Source of the DNA: Actinosynnema sp. ALI-1.44
GTDB taxonomy: Bacteria > Actinomycetota > Actinomycetes > Mycobacteriales > Pseudonocardiaceae
Direction: 5' to 3'
DNA length: 64,000 nt
NCBI RefSeq assembly: GCF_001984155.1
Contig: NZ_MTQO01000040.1
Location: 1-64,000, forward strand
Of this stretch, positions 15,400 to 23,735 are shown in pieces; the first letter of the stretch is position 1, and each line of letters begins with the position of its first letter. The position numbers and the translations under genes are program-made. The notes beneath the pieces are model-generated. The model was not told where the DNA came from, made no database searches, and saw only the letters and a list, made by a program, of their open reading frames with translations.

Positions 15400-15411
15400 C
15401 ACCACGTGGTG
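15400..15411. promoter_or_regulatory. 12-base palindrome upstream of the ParA gene
   Basis: CACCACGTGGTG is a perfect 12-base palindrome 42 bases upstream of the ParA start. A TTGACT on the minus strand a little further upstream could serve as -35. It is a candidate operator for autoregulation of the ParA-HEPN operon. Confidence 0.45.
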
Positions 15412-16034
15412 GCGATATCAACTTTCGACGTATCGATTTAAGTCAACGTTCGGTCACATTTGCGCATCCAGCAGTTGTAGGAAGTGTGCTGCCGAATTCA
15501 GCTCTATGGGATCAAGGCGCGCCGCCGTCGGCGGCGCACGTCACGCTTGGCGGCACGGGTCAATCCATCCCGACACGAGCGGGCTCCCGCTTCGCTACGC
15601 CCGCTCGGCCGATCGGCTGGCCCCGAGCCGCCCGCGCGAGTACCTGAGCCGACAGCGGCGCGCGAACCTCAGAACCGTCCGAGCCAACGACACGGACCAA
15701 AGACCTTCATCGACGTACTCCCAGCACGGTCACCCTGAGCTGCTCCCGCCGTCTCGCGACCCAGCCCGCTTCCGATCGGGTGAACCGAGAGAGACCGCAG
15801 CTTTGAAGGTCCCTCGCTATTGATCGTTTAACACCGGCTCGCCGCCATCAAGGGCGCCTACGGCGTGGCTTCGCCATGGTCGCGAACGCCCGCTACGTCA
15901 GGAGGATGGCATGTACCGGACCGGGAGATCAGCCCAACTAGATGGCGCTCTGGTCGGTCCACGAACTCGCCGAGGTCTACGGGCCGACCACGGCAAGGGC
16001 TGAAGATCAGGTCGTCAACGTCCACCGACAACGA
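15412..16034. other. Right arm of the island, no gene recognised
   Basis: GC content rises sharply near 15500. Several frames are open but none has a ribosome site or known motif. The stretch holds inverted repeats such as CGAGCGGGC with GCCCGCTCG near 15579-15612. It may contain an origin, transfer or recombination region, or a decayed gene; I cannot tell which. Confidence 0.45.
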
Positions 16035-16083
16035 GAAACGACGCTCACCAACGACAGACGTCTTCGCTGGTGAGCGCCGTTTC
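16035..16083. terminator. Terminator of sodN, carried by the island
   Basis: GAAACGACGCTCACCA at 16035-16050 pairs with 16068-16083 over 16 positions with one mismatch. It lies 13 bases behind the sodN stop, on the island side of the repeat, so the incoming DNA appears to supply sodN with a new terminator. Confidence 0.78.
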
Positions 16084-16095
16084 AGGTCAACTGAC

Positions 16096-16129
16096 CTCAG
16101 CCCTGCTTGGTCTCCCAGAAGATCTTGTC
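16096..16129. repeat. Right attachment-like repeat inside sodN
   Basis: These 34 bases are identical to 10460-10493 and form the actual 3' end of sodN, from ten codons before the stop to the stop itself. Confidence 0.88.
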
Positions 16130-16510
16130 GATCTCCGCGATCAGGTCGAGCAGTTCCTGGCCCTTCGCCGGGTCCATGGTGCCCTTGGTGCCCGCCGCCC
16201 CTGCCGCCTTCGTCGCGCGGTTGAACAGGTCGTGCAGTTGCGGGTACTTCTCGAAGTGCGGCGCCTTGAAGTAGTCCGTCCAGAGCACCCAGAGGTGGTG
16301 CTTGACCAGTTCGCTGCGCTGCTCCTTGATCACGACCGCACGCGCGCGGAACTCCAGGTCCTCGTTGGCCTGGTACTTCTCTTGGATCGCCTTGATGGAC
16401 TCGGCTTCGATCCGGGCTTGTGCGGGGTCGTAGACCCCACATGGCAGGTCGCAGTGAGCGCTTGCCTCCAGCCGCGGGCGCACGAGCGCCCTGAGCGACG
16501 GCAGTCGCAT
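16097..16510 (-). CDS. sodN: Nickel superoxide dismutase precursor
   Basis: The 137-residue precursor has a propeptide of about 18 residues followed by the mature nickel hook HCDLPCGVYDP, in which His1, Cys2 and Cys6 (mature numbering) bind nickel. The rest is the four-helix body (ARIEAESIKAIQEKY, HHLWVLWTDYFKAPHFEKYP). It disproportionates superoxide in the cytosol. ATG 16510 has GGGAGG six bases upstream. The processing peptidase gene lies divergently beside it. The last ten codons coincide with the right copy of the 34-base direct repeat, so the gene has been rebuilt at its end by the island. Confidence 0.95.
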   Translation of the reverse strand: MRLPSLRALVRPRLEASAHCDLPCGVYDPAQARIEAESIKAIQEKYQANEDLEFRARAVVIKEQRSELVKHHLWVLWTDYFKAPHFEKYPQLHDLFNRATKAAGAAGTKGTMDPAKGQELLDLIAEIDKIFWETKQG

Positions 16511-16620
16511 GGGTGCCTCCCTGGCAGTTTGCGCCGACAATGGCGCACTATTCACTTACGGATGCTCCGACGATGTGGACCTTACTCGTGCGTGCCCCGC
16601 CTGGCAGTCGGAGGTGACTG

Positions 16621-16908
16621 GTGACCCACCCCTTGGGCTGGTGGCCCATGCGTTTCGTCACGGTCCGCGGCCCGTCCATGGCGCCCACGCTCAAGGACGG
16701 GGATGTCGTGCTCGTTCGCCGGGCCGCGAAGGCGAAACCCGGTGACGTCGTGCTCGTGCGATGGCCGGCCAGGCCGGGCCAGCTGTCCATCAAGCGGGTG
16801 GCAGGGCCCGGCTACTTCGTGGTGGGGGACAACCAGCTCGCGTCGACCGATTCACGCGAGCTGGGGATGGCCGAGGTGCTCGGGGTGATGGTCTACAAGC
16901 TGCGGTAG
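16621..16908 (+). CDS. sodX: Nickel-type superoxide dismutase maturation peptidase
   Basis: The 95-residue protein is a minimal S26-family (signal-peptidase-like) serine peptidase. GPSMAPTLKDGD holds the catalytic Ser and SIKRVAG the Lys of the Ser-Lys dyad; GDNQLASTDSRELG is the last conserved box. It is expected to remove the SodN propeptide so the new N-terminal His can bind nickel. GTG 16621 follows GGAGG by six bases. The gene diverges from sodN, the common arrangement. There is no strong membrane anchor. Its end overlaps the converging epimerase gene by 16 bases. Confidence 0.92.
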   Translation: MTHPLGWWPMRFVTVRGPSMAPTLKDGDVVLVRRAAKAKPGDVVLVRWPARPGQLSIKRVAGPGYFVVGDNQLASTDSRELGMAEVLGVMVYKLR

Positions 16909-17486
16909 TGCGCGACGCAGGCGTCGTACGTCGGCAGCAGGCCTGCGGTCATCGCTTCGGCCAGCGTCGGTGCCTTGATGTCCTTGTCCGACAGGATCGG
17001 TTCGACGTCCGTCGGCCACGGCAACTTCAGCGCCTCGTCCAACGGTGTTATGCCGTGTTCCGCGCCCGGGTTGTAGCCGGTCGAGCAGAGGTAGCTCATC
17101 GCCGTGTCGTCCTCGAGCGCGACGAAGCCGTGCCCGATGCCTTCCGGCACATACAGAGCGCGGAAGTCCTTCGCGTCGAGCAGTACGGAGTCCCATTGGC
17201 CGAACGTCGGCGAGCCCACCCGGATGTCCACCACTACGTCCAGCATCGCCCCGCGCGGGCAGTAGACGTACTTCGCCTGCCCCGGCGGGGTGTCGGCGAA
17301 GTGGATCCCCCGGATCACCCCGCGGCTGGAGACGCTGTGGTTGGTCTGCCCGAGCCGCATCGGGTGGCCGACCGCTTCGGCGAACACGTCGCCCTGGAAC
17401 GGGGCCGCGAACAGCCCCCTGGAGTCCTCGAAGCTGCGAGGGGCGAACTCGAAGACACCTGCGATGGACAATTCGCGAACCTGCAT
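16893..17486 (-). CDS. dTDP-4-dehydrorhamnose 3,5-epimerase family protein
   Basis: The 197-residue cupin-like protein belongs to the RmlC family: FEDSRGLFAAPFQ, GVIRGIHFADTPPGQAKYV with the catalytic histidine, VVVDIRVGSPTFGQW, and YVPEGIGHGF. It epimerises a dTDP-4-keto sugar in rhamnose or antibiotic-sugar pathways. No rmlA, rmlB or rmlD lies nearby, so it could serve cell-wall rhamnose or a natural-product sugar; the sequence alone does not decide, and I leave the symbol open. The ATG at 17486 is the first that gives the family N-terminus MQVRELSIAGVFEF. Confidence 0.85.
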   Translation of the reverse strand: MQVRELSIAGVFEFAPRSFEDSRGLFAAPFQGDVFAEAVGHPMRLGQTNHSVSSRGVIRGIHFADTPPGQAKYVYCPRGAMLDVVVDIRVGSPTFGQWDSVLLDAKDFRALYVPEGIGHGFVALEDDTAMSYLCSTGYNPGAEHGITPLDEALKLPWPTDVEPILSDKDIKAPTLAEAMTAGLLPTYDACVAHYRSL

Positions 17487-17595
17487 GGGGCAAGAGTCTA
17501 TGTAGCCAACTTGACCGATCGTGAGGGGCTCCGCCTGCGATCTTGTGTACAAACCGGACGGACGTCTTGCGAAAAGGGTGGCTGACGTGCGGAAA

Positions 17596-17613
17596 TCACG
17601 GTGAAAACTGTGA
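17596..17613. promoter_or_regulatory. Imperfect inverted repeat in the malic enzyme upstream region
   Basis: TCACGGT-GAAA-ACTGTGA pairs over seven positions with one G-T. It lies in the 307-base divergent space between the epimerase and malic enzyme genes and could be an operator. No other structure stands out there. Confidence 0.35.
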
Positions 17614-17793
17614 TCCCCACCGCAGACACCCCGATGGGTTGCTGCCACACTGGGGGGACCGCAGCGTCCGCGGTTGCCCCGTCCAACCAGCGGATGGGCG
17701 CGACCGGGCGGTCGACGCACCCGGACGATCGGCGCCACCGCGCTCGATTCCGGCGTCGCTCCCGTACCCCTCCTGACTTCGAGGACGCCTCCT

Positions 17794-18987
17794 GTGACTG
17801 CAATGGACGAAGAATTGGCCAAGCCGGTGACCGACGACGAGATCTTCCGCGCGCACGAGGGCGGGAAACTCGACATCGGAGTGCCCCGGCCGATTTCCGA
17901 TCCGCGCACGCTGGCCATCGCGTACACCCCCGGTGTCGCCAAGGTCAGCCTGGCCATCGCCGAGGACCCAGCCGTCGCACGCACCCACACCTGGACGCAC
18001 CGCCTGGTCGCGGTGGTCAGCGACGGGACCGCCGTGCTGGGGCTCGGCGACATCGGCGCGGCCGCGTCCCTTCCGGTGATGGAGGGCAAGTCCGCCCTGT
18101 TCAAGACCTTCGGCGGGCTCAACTCCATCCCGCTGGTGCTCGACACCACCGACGTCGACGAGATCGTCGAGACGCTGGTGCGGCTGCGACCGTCGTTCGG
18201 TGCGGTCAACCTCGAGGACGTCTCGGCGCCCCGTTGCTTCGAACTCGAGGCCAAGCTGATCGAAGCCCTTGACTGCCCGGTGATGCACGACGACCAGCAC
18301 GGCACCGCCGTGGTCGTGCTCGCCGCGTTGCGCGGTGCCGCAACGTACACCGGCCGTCAGCTGAAGGACCTGCGCGTGGTCGTCGCCGGTGCGGGCTCGT
18401 CCGGCATCGCCTGCGCGAAGATCCTGATCCTCGCCGGTGTCGGCGAGGTCACGCTGCTCGACTCGCGCGGCATCATCCACGAGGGCCGCGACGGGCTGAA
18501 CCCGTACAAGGTCGAGATGGCGAAGGTCACCAACGCCAGTGGCCTGCGCGGTGGTATCGCCGAGGCGCTGCGCGGTGCCGACGTGTTCCTCGGGCTGTCG
18601 TCCTCCCAGGTGCCGGAGGAGTTGATCGCCACGATGGCACCGAACGCCAGTGTGTTCGCACTGTCCAATCCGGACCCGGAGGTCCACCCGGACGTCGCGC
18701 GCAAGTACGCGGCGGTGGTGGCGACCGGCCGCAGCGACTTCCCGAACCAGATCAACAACGTCTCGGCCTTCCCCGGCATCTTCCGCGGCGCGCTCGACGC
18801 GGGCGCCACGCGGATCACCGAGAACATGAAGCTGGCCGCGGCCGAGGCGATCCACGCGGTCGCGCTCGACGAGTTGGACGCCGACCACATCATGCCCAGC
18901 GCGTTGGACCCGCGTGTGGCGCCTGAGGTGGCGCAGGCGGTGGCGGCTGCCGCGGTGCGGGACGGTGTCGCACCGAAGCCGGTCTGA
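17794..18987 (+). CDS. NAD(P)-dependent malic enzyme
   Basis: The 397-residue protein is a short bacterial-type malic enzyme that decarboxylates malate to pyruvate, feeding gluconeogenesis or NADPH supply. It shows AIAYTPGVAKV with the catalytic Tyr, GLGDIGAAASLPVMEGKS with the Lys, VMHDDQHGTAVVVLAALRGA with the metal-binding acids, and VVVAGAGSSGIACAKIL as the nucleotide fold. Length fits the ~400-residue class without the phosphotransacetylase extension. GTG 17794 follows GAGGA by eight bases; the ATG three codons in is an alternative. Coenzyme preference cannot be set by eye. Confidence 0.92.
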   Translation: MTAMDEELAKPVTDDEIFRAHEGGKLDIGVPRPISDPRTLAIAYTPGVAKVSLAIAEDPAVARTHTWTHRLVAVVSDGTAVLGLGDIGAAASLPVMEGKSALFKTFGGLNSIPLVLDTTDVDEIVETLVRLRPSFGAVNLEDVSAPRCFELEAKLIEALDCPVMHDDQHGTAVVVLAALRGAATYTGRQLKDLRVVVAGAGSSGIACAKILILAGVGEVTLLDSRGIIHEGRDGLNPYKVEMAKVTNASGLRGGIAEALRGADVFLGLSSSQVPEELIATMAPNASVFALSNPDPEVHPDVARKYAAVVATGRSDFPNQINNVSAFPGIFRGALDAGATRITENMKLAAAEAIHAVALDELDADHIMPSALDPRVAPEVAQAVAAAAVRDGVAPKPV

Positions 18988-19126
18988 TCACCTGGTCGGC
19001 GCAGCGATCGTCACAGCCAGGGATTGATTGTTCACAGCAGGGCGGTAGCCTGATCGCGCGGCGGGAGGTACGTGTCCAGGATGGCGCTCGGCCCGCCCCA
19101 AGGTGTGGCGCGGGAAGGGTGGCACC

Positions 19127-21862
19127 GTGGCCGAACTGGTCGAGCCTGCTGGATCGGCGCGTGAGTCGGCGGTTTCCGATTCACCGGACGCCGAGGCGGG
19201 CTGGGTCCGTTGTTCGGATGGCCTGGTGGTGCAGGCCAACCTGGGTGCGGCTCTGCTCGCGGGCGTCGACGTCCCGGACGAGCTGATCGGCCAGTCGCTG
19301 GCCGGTCTGCTCGCCGAGGACGGGGCCGGTCAGCGGGTGCTCCGCCCGGACGGCACGTCGGTGGCGGTCACGGCATTGCGGCTGGACCAGGGCTGCGGCG
19401 TGACCGTGGTGGTCTTCGCCCCGCCGACCGGCGACGGCCGGTTCGGGGCCGACGAGTTCACCCGGATCCAGCGGGTGGCGGGCCTCGGCAGCTTCGTGCA
19501 CGACGTGGCCGAGGGCCGCACGTACTACAGCGAACCGCTCAACGAGCTGCTCGGCGTCACCAAGGAAGAAGGGGACGCCGAAGCGGAATTGCTGTTCCGG
19601 ACCCATCCGGAGGACCTGCCCGCGGTGATCGAGTTCCGCGAGCGGCTGCTCGACTCCCGCGACGGCCTGCCGATCGAGCTGGAGCTGCGGGAACGCGACA
19701 CCGACCGGGTCTTCCTGGTCCGCGCCCAGCCGGAGTTCGACGAGCAGGGCATGCCGTGCCGGGTGCGCGGCATCGTGCAGGACATCACCAAGCTGCGCGC
19801 GCCCGGACGGCAGCGCGCGCTGGACCGCAGGCTGTTCGAGGACGCCCAACGCGTGGCCCTGCTCGGCACGTGGGCGTGGAACACCTCCACAGGCGAGTGC
19901 GTGTGGTCGTCGATGCTGTACGAGCTGTTCGGCGTCGAAGAACGCACCATGATGGCGTATGACGATTACCTGAAGTACGTACATCCGGACGACCGCGCCT
20001 GGGTGGACCGGACCTGGCGGCAGCTCGCGGACTCCGGTGACCCGGTCGTCTGCGAGTACCGCGTGATCCGCCCGGACGGCTCGATCCGCGTGCTGCGCTG
20101 CCGTGGCGCGTCGTTCGCGGGCCGCAAAGAGGGCCCGGTGATGGTCGGCACCGCACAGGACGTGACCGAGCAGCGGTCCACCGAAAGCCGGATGCAACGC
20201 TCCAGCAAGCGGTTTCTCGACCTGGTGGCGATCGCCCCGGTCGGCATCGCGCTGTTCGACCCGGACGAGCGCCTGGTCGACGCCAACGACGCGTTGTGCA
20301 AGCTGCTCGGAACGAATCTCGAGCGGCTGCGTGGAACGACCGCGGAGCGGCTGACCCATTCGGACCACGACCCGAAGGCCCGGTTGGAGGCAGGCCAGCG
20401 CGTCCTGGTGACGGCGTCGGGCGAGCCCGTCTACTGCGAGCTCAGCGTGGTGTCGTCGGTCGCCGACGACGGCCGCCGGTTCTGGCTGGTCGTCTTCCAG
20501 GACGTCACCGAACGGCGGCGTGCCGCCGAGCTGCTTCGCCACCAGGCCACCCACGACGACCTCACCGGCCTGCCCGGCCGGGCCGCGGTGAACGAACTGC
20601 TCACCGATCTGCTGTCGGCGCCGTGCGCGCGGGACGTCGCCCTGTTGTTCTGCGACGTCGACAACTTCAAGCGGGTCAACGATTCCCTCGGGCACGACGC
20701 CGGGGACGAGTTGCTGATCGCGTTGGCGCGCCGTCTCGAGGACGGCCTGCCTCCGGGGTGCACGGCCGCACGCATGTCCGGCGACGAGTACGTGGTGATC
20801 TGCTCCGACCAGAACGAGGTCGGCGGTGTCGACGAGTTGGCCAACAAGGTCGCGCACCTGTTCCGGACCGCGGTTCCCGTGCGGGGCCAGCTCTTGCGGG
20901 TGTCCGCGTCGGTCGGCGCCGCCGTGCCGAGCGGCCCGGAGACCACCGGCGCCGACCTGCTCAGGTTCGCCGACGCGGCCATGTTCGAGGCGAAAAGGCG
21001 TGGCGCCGGAAGGGTTTCACTCGCCAACGCGGCCCTGATCGCGACCGCGGACAGCCAGATGTACCTGGAAGGCCAGCTGCGCGAGGCACTCGGCAACGAC
21101 GGCCTTGTCCTGCACTACCAACCCGTCGTCGGGGTGGACGGCACGATCCTGACAGCGGAGGCGCTGGTCAGGTGGCCGCACCCGGACCGCGGCATGCTGA
21201 ACCCCGGGCAGTTCCTGCCGGTCGCCGAGCAAGGCGACCTGCTGCGTGACCTGGACCGCTGGGTGCTGCGCACCGCGTTGCGGGAGGCCAAGTCGTGGCC
21301 GGAGGTGGCTTCGCCCGGAACTCGGGGACACCGCGTCTCGGTCGCGATCAACCTCGCCGGGCTGGTGCCGGGCGACCCCGAGTTCGTCGACGTGGTGGCG
21401 ACCGCGATCGCGGGATCCGGCGTGGAGTGGGAACGGGTCGTGCTCGAACTGGTCGAGACCAGCTTCGTCGACCTGCCGTCCCGCAGCCGCACCGCCATGG
21501 CCGACCTGGTCTCGCGCGGTGTCCGGTTCGCTGTGGACGACTTCGGCACCGGCTACTCGTCGCTGGCGAGGCTCAAGGACCTGCCCGCGCAGATCATCAA
21601 GGTCGACCGCAGGTTCGTCGCGGGAATCGGCACGGACCCGTCCGACTTCGCGGTCGCTCGAGCGGTGGTCGACCTGACCAGGGCGATGGGCCGGACGTGC
21701 GTGGCGGAGGGCGTCGAGACCGACACCCAGTTCAACGCGCTGCGCGACATCGGTGTCGAGGCGTATCAGGGCTGGTTGATGTCCCGTGCGGTGCCCGCCG
21801 AAGAGTTCCGCGAACTGCTGCGCCTCGGTCCGTTGCGGGTCCCGCCACCGCCGCTGCCGTAA
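19127..21862 (+). CDS. Multi-PAS GGDEF-EAL cyclic-di-GMP protein
   Basis: The 911-residue protein has three or four PAS domains (about residues 30-90, 110-220, 240-350, 365-470), then GGDEF (about 480-640) and EAL (about 655-900). The GGDEF signature is SGDEY near residue 550, a variant that may weaken cyclase activity. The EAL domain looks complete: TAEALVRW, a metal-binding glutamate region VLELVETSF, and DDFGTGYSSL near 803, so phosphodiesterase activity is likely. No membrane helix is seen; it is a cytosolic sensor. GTG 19127 is the likely start. It stands alone between malic enzyme and the osmoprotectant operon. Confidence 0.88.
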   Translation: MAELVEPAGSARESAVSDSPDAEAGWVRCSDGLVVQANLGAALLAGVDVPDELIGQSLAGLLAEDGAGQRVLRPDGTSVAVTALRLDQGCGVTVVVFAPPTGDGRFGADEFTRIQRVAGLGSFVHDVAEGRTYYSEPLNELLGVTKEEGDAEAELLFRTHPEDLPAVIEFRERLLDSRDGLPIELELRERDTDRVFLVRAQPEFDEQGMPCRVRGIVQDITKLRAPGRQRALDRRLFEDAQRVALLGTWAWNTSTGECVWSSMLYELFGVEERTMMAYDDYLKYVHPDDRAWVDRTWRQLADSGDPVVCEYRVIRPDGSIRVLRCRGASFAGRKEGPVMVGTAQDVTEQRSTESRMQRSSKRFLDLVAIAPVGIALFDPDERLVDANDALCKLLGTNLERLRGTTAERLTHSDHDPKARLEAGQRVLVTASGEPVYCELSVVSSVADDGRRFWLVVFQDVTERRRAAELLRHQATHDDLTGLPGRAAVNELLTDLLSAPCARDVALLFCDVDNFKRVNDSLGHDAGDELLIALARRLEDGLPPGCTAARMSGDEYVVICSDQNEVGGVDELANKVAHLFRTAVPVRGQLLRVSASVGAAVPSGPETTGADLLRFADAAMFEAKRRGAGRVSLANAALIATADSQMYLEGQLREALGNDGLVLHYQPVVGVDGTILTAEALVRWPHPDRGMLNPGQFLPVAEQGDLLRDLDRWVLRTALREAKSWPEVASPGTRGHRVSVAINLAGLVPGDPEFVDVVATAIAGSGVEWERVVLELVETSFVDLPSRSRTAMADLVSRGVRFAVDDFGTGYSSLARLKDLPAQIIKVDRRFVAGIGTDPSDFAVARAVVDLTRAMGRTCVAEGVETDTQFNALRDIGVEAYQGWLMSRAVPAEEFRELLRLGPLRVPPPPLP

Positions 21863-21987
21863 TCGTCCTGTAACGCTGCGCGAGCTGGCCGGATGCTGGA
21901 ATTCCGTGCCGTTGTCGGTACCTCGGGATAGGGTCGTTGAAGAATTGAGGCGGCCGGCAGGAGGCCGCCGCGACGACAGGGGCCCCG

Positions 21988-23082
21988 GTGATCGAGTTCC
22001 GGGACGTGACCAAGCAGTATCCCGACGGGACAGTCGCCGTCGACAAGCTGAACCTGACCGTGGACGCGGGAACCATAACCGTGTTCGTCGGGCCGTCCGG
22101 ATGTGGCAAGACGACGTCGCTGCGGATGGTCAACCGCATGATCGAGGCCACGTCGGGCACGATCCTGATCGACGGCAAGGACATCAAGGACTCCGCGCCC
22201 GCGTCGCTGCGCCTCGGCATCGGCTACGTGATCCAGCAGGCCGGGCTGTTCCCGCACCGCACGGTGCTGGACAACGTCGCCACCGTGCCGCTGCTGTCCG
22301 GTTGGGACAAACGCAAGGCGAGGTCGAGGGCGGCCGAACTGTTGGAGACAGTCGGGTTGCCCGCGGAGATGGGCAAGCGCTACCCGGTCCAGTTGTCCGG
22401 TGGCCAGCAGCAGCGCGTCGGCGTGGCGCGCGCGCTCGCGGCCGACCCGCCGATTCTGCTGATGGACGAACCGTTCAGCGCGGTCGACCCGGTGGTGCGG
22501 GAGGACCTGCAGAACGAGTTGCTGCGGTTGCAGGACGAACTGGACAAGACGATCGTGTTCGTCACACACGACATCGACGAAGCCGTCCGGATCGGTGAGA
22601 AGGTGGCCGTGTTCCGCAAGGGCGGCGTGCTGGCGCAGTACGGCACACCGGCGGACGTGTTGCGCTACCCGGCGGACGAGTTCGTGGCGAGCTTCGTCGG
22701 CCGTGACCGCGGCTACCGTGGACTGTCCTTTCTGGAGTCATCGGGGATCGCGGTCGACCAGGTGCCGACCACGACCGTCGGCCAGCCGGTCGCCGGCCCG
22801 GTGGCGGAGTGGGTACTGGTGCTCGACGCGAACGAGCACCCGTGCGGCTGGCTCCCGCCGAACACCACAGTGGACGGGCCACTCGGCTCGGATTCCCTGG
22901 TGGCAGGCGGATCCCTCTACACCACCGGCACGCCGCTGCGCGGCGCGCTGGACGCGGCGCTGTCCTCACCGGCCAGTCGCGGTGTGGTGGTCGACGAGGA
23001 CGGCAAGTACGTCGGCGTGATCACCGCGCGCCAGGTCCTCGATCTGATCGAGGGGCACCCCGAGTCCGTGGGCAAACCATGA
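21988..23082 (+). CDS. Osmoprotectant ABC transporter, ATP-binding protein
   Basis: The 364-residue ATPase drives uptake of glycine betaine, choline or similar compatible solutes (ProV/OpuCA type). Walker A is GPSGCGKTTS, signature LSGGQQQRVGVARAL, Walker B ILLMDEPFSAVDP; after residue 250 a CBS-like regulatory region ends in GVVVDEDGKYVGVITARQVL. The GTG at 21988 has AGGGG just upstream. It is first of four genes; the next overlaps in ATGA. CBS domains in this family sense ionic strength, so activity may be controlled at protein level. Confidence 0.92.
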   Translation: MIEFRDVTKQYPDGTVAVDKLNLTVDAGTITVFVGPSGCGKTTSLRMVNRMIEATSGTILIDGKDIKDSAPASLRLGIGYVIQQAGLFPHRTVLDNVATVPLLSGWDKRKARSRAAELLETVGLPAEMGKRYPVQLSGGQQQRVGVARALAADPPILLMDEPFSAVDPVVREDLQNELLRLQDELDKTIVFVTHDIDEAVRIGEKVAVFRKGGVLAQYGTPADVLRYPADEFVASFVGRDRGYRGLSFLESSGIAVDQVPTTTVGQPVAGPVAEWVLVLDANEHPCGWLPPNTTVDGPLGSDSLVAGGSLYTTGTPLRGALDAALSSPASRGVVVDEDGKYVGVITARQVLDLIEGHPESVGKP

Positions 23083-23735
23083 ACTGGTTGTCCAACAACT
23101 TCGACAAGGTCATCGACCCGCTCGGTCCCCACCTGGTGATCTCGTTGCTGCCGGTGCTGTTCGGCCTGCTGATCTCGATCCCGCTCGGCTGGGTGGCCAA
23201 CCGGTGGCCGATCGCCCGCGCGATCCTCGTGCCCGCGGCGGGAATCCTGTACACGATCCCGTCGCTGGTGCTGTTCCTGGTGCTGCCGCCCCTGCTCGGC
23301 ACCAAGGTGCTGGACGAGATCAACGTGATCGTGGCGTTGACGATCTACACGGTCGCGCTGCTCGTCCGCTCGGTCGCGGACGCGCTCGCCGCCGTCCCGC
23401 CGCACGTGATCGCCGCGGCGAACGCGATGGGCTACCGGCCGGTGCGCCGCTTCTTCGGGGTGGAACTGCCGTTGGCCGTGCCCGTGCTGATCGCCGGTCT
23501 GCGGGTGGCGACCGTGTCGAACATCAGCCTCACGAGTGTCGCGGCGATTCTGGGTGTGCCGCAGCTCGGTGGGCTGTTCACCGACGGGTTCTCGGTGGAG
23601 AACTACGACGAGATCGTCATCGGGATCGTGCTGATCTTCCTGCTCGCGATGATCTTCGACGGCCTGTTGCTGCTGATCGGCAGGCTGCTCACGCCGTGGG
23701 CGCGGGCCGGGCGAGCGGTGGAGGCGGCCAAGTGA
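23079..23735 (+). CDS. Osmoprotectant ABC transporter permease 1
   Basis: The 218-residue membrane protein has five or six helices and the binding-protein-dependent permease loop AANAMGYRPVRRFFGVELPLAVP (EAA-like). It is one of two permeases in this system. It overlaps the ATPase gene before it (ATGA) and the second permease gene after it (GTGA), so all are translated together. The GILYTIPSLVLFLVLPPLLG segment is typical of OpuCB/ProW relatives. Confidence 0.92.
   Translation: MNWLSNNFDKVIDPLGPHLVISLLPVLFGLLISIPLGWVANRWPIARAILVPAAGILYTIPSLVLFLVLPPLLGTKVLDEINVIVALTIYTVALLVRSVADALAAVPPHVIAAANAMGYRPVRRFFGVELPLAVPVLIAGLRVATVSNISLTSVAAILGVPQLGGLFTDGFSVENYDEIVIGIVLIFLLAMIFDGLLLLIGRLLTPWARAGRAVEAAK

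Larger units (their letters stand above)
10460..16129. mobile_element. Putative 5.6-kb genomic island at the 3' end of sodN
   Basis: A 34-base exact direct repeat at 10460-10493 and 16096-16129 contains the last ten codons and stop of sodN. The right copy completes the working sodN gene and the left copy is a detached remnant, the pattern left by site-specific integration into a gene end. The interval holds XRE regulators, a Nudix hydrolase, a ParA-HEPN pair and much lower GC around 13600-15460 (two hand-counted 60-base rows gave 48-50%, against 67% in a row at 11941). No integrase, relaxase or transposase is visible, so the element would be a passenger, a decayed form, or mobilised in trans. 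Confidence 0.7.

Noticed and set aside
15484-15823. Two overlapping open frames in the right arm of the island
   Set aside because: Composition is Arg/Pro-rich in each frame, there is no ribosome site and no motif; reported only as an unexplained region.
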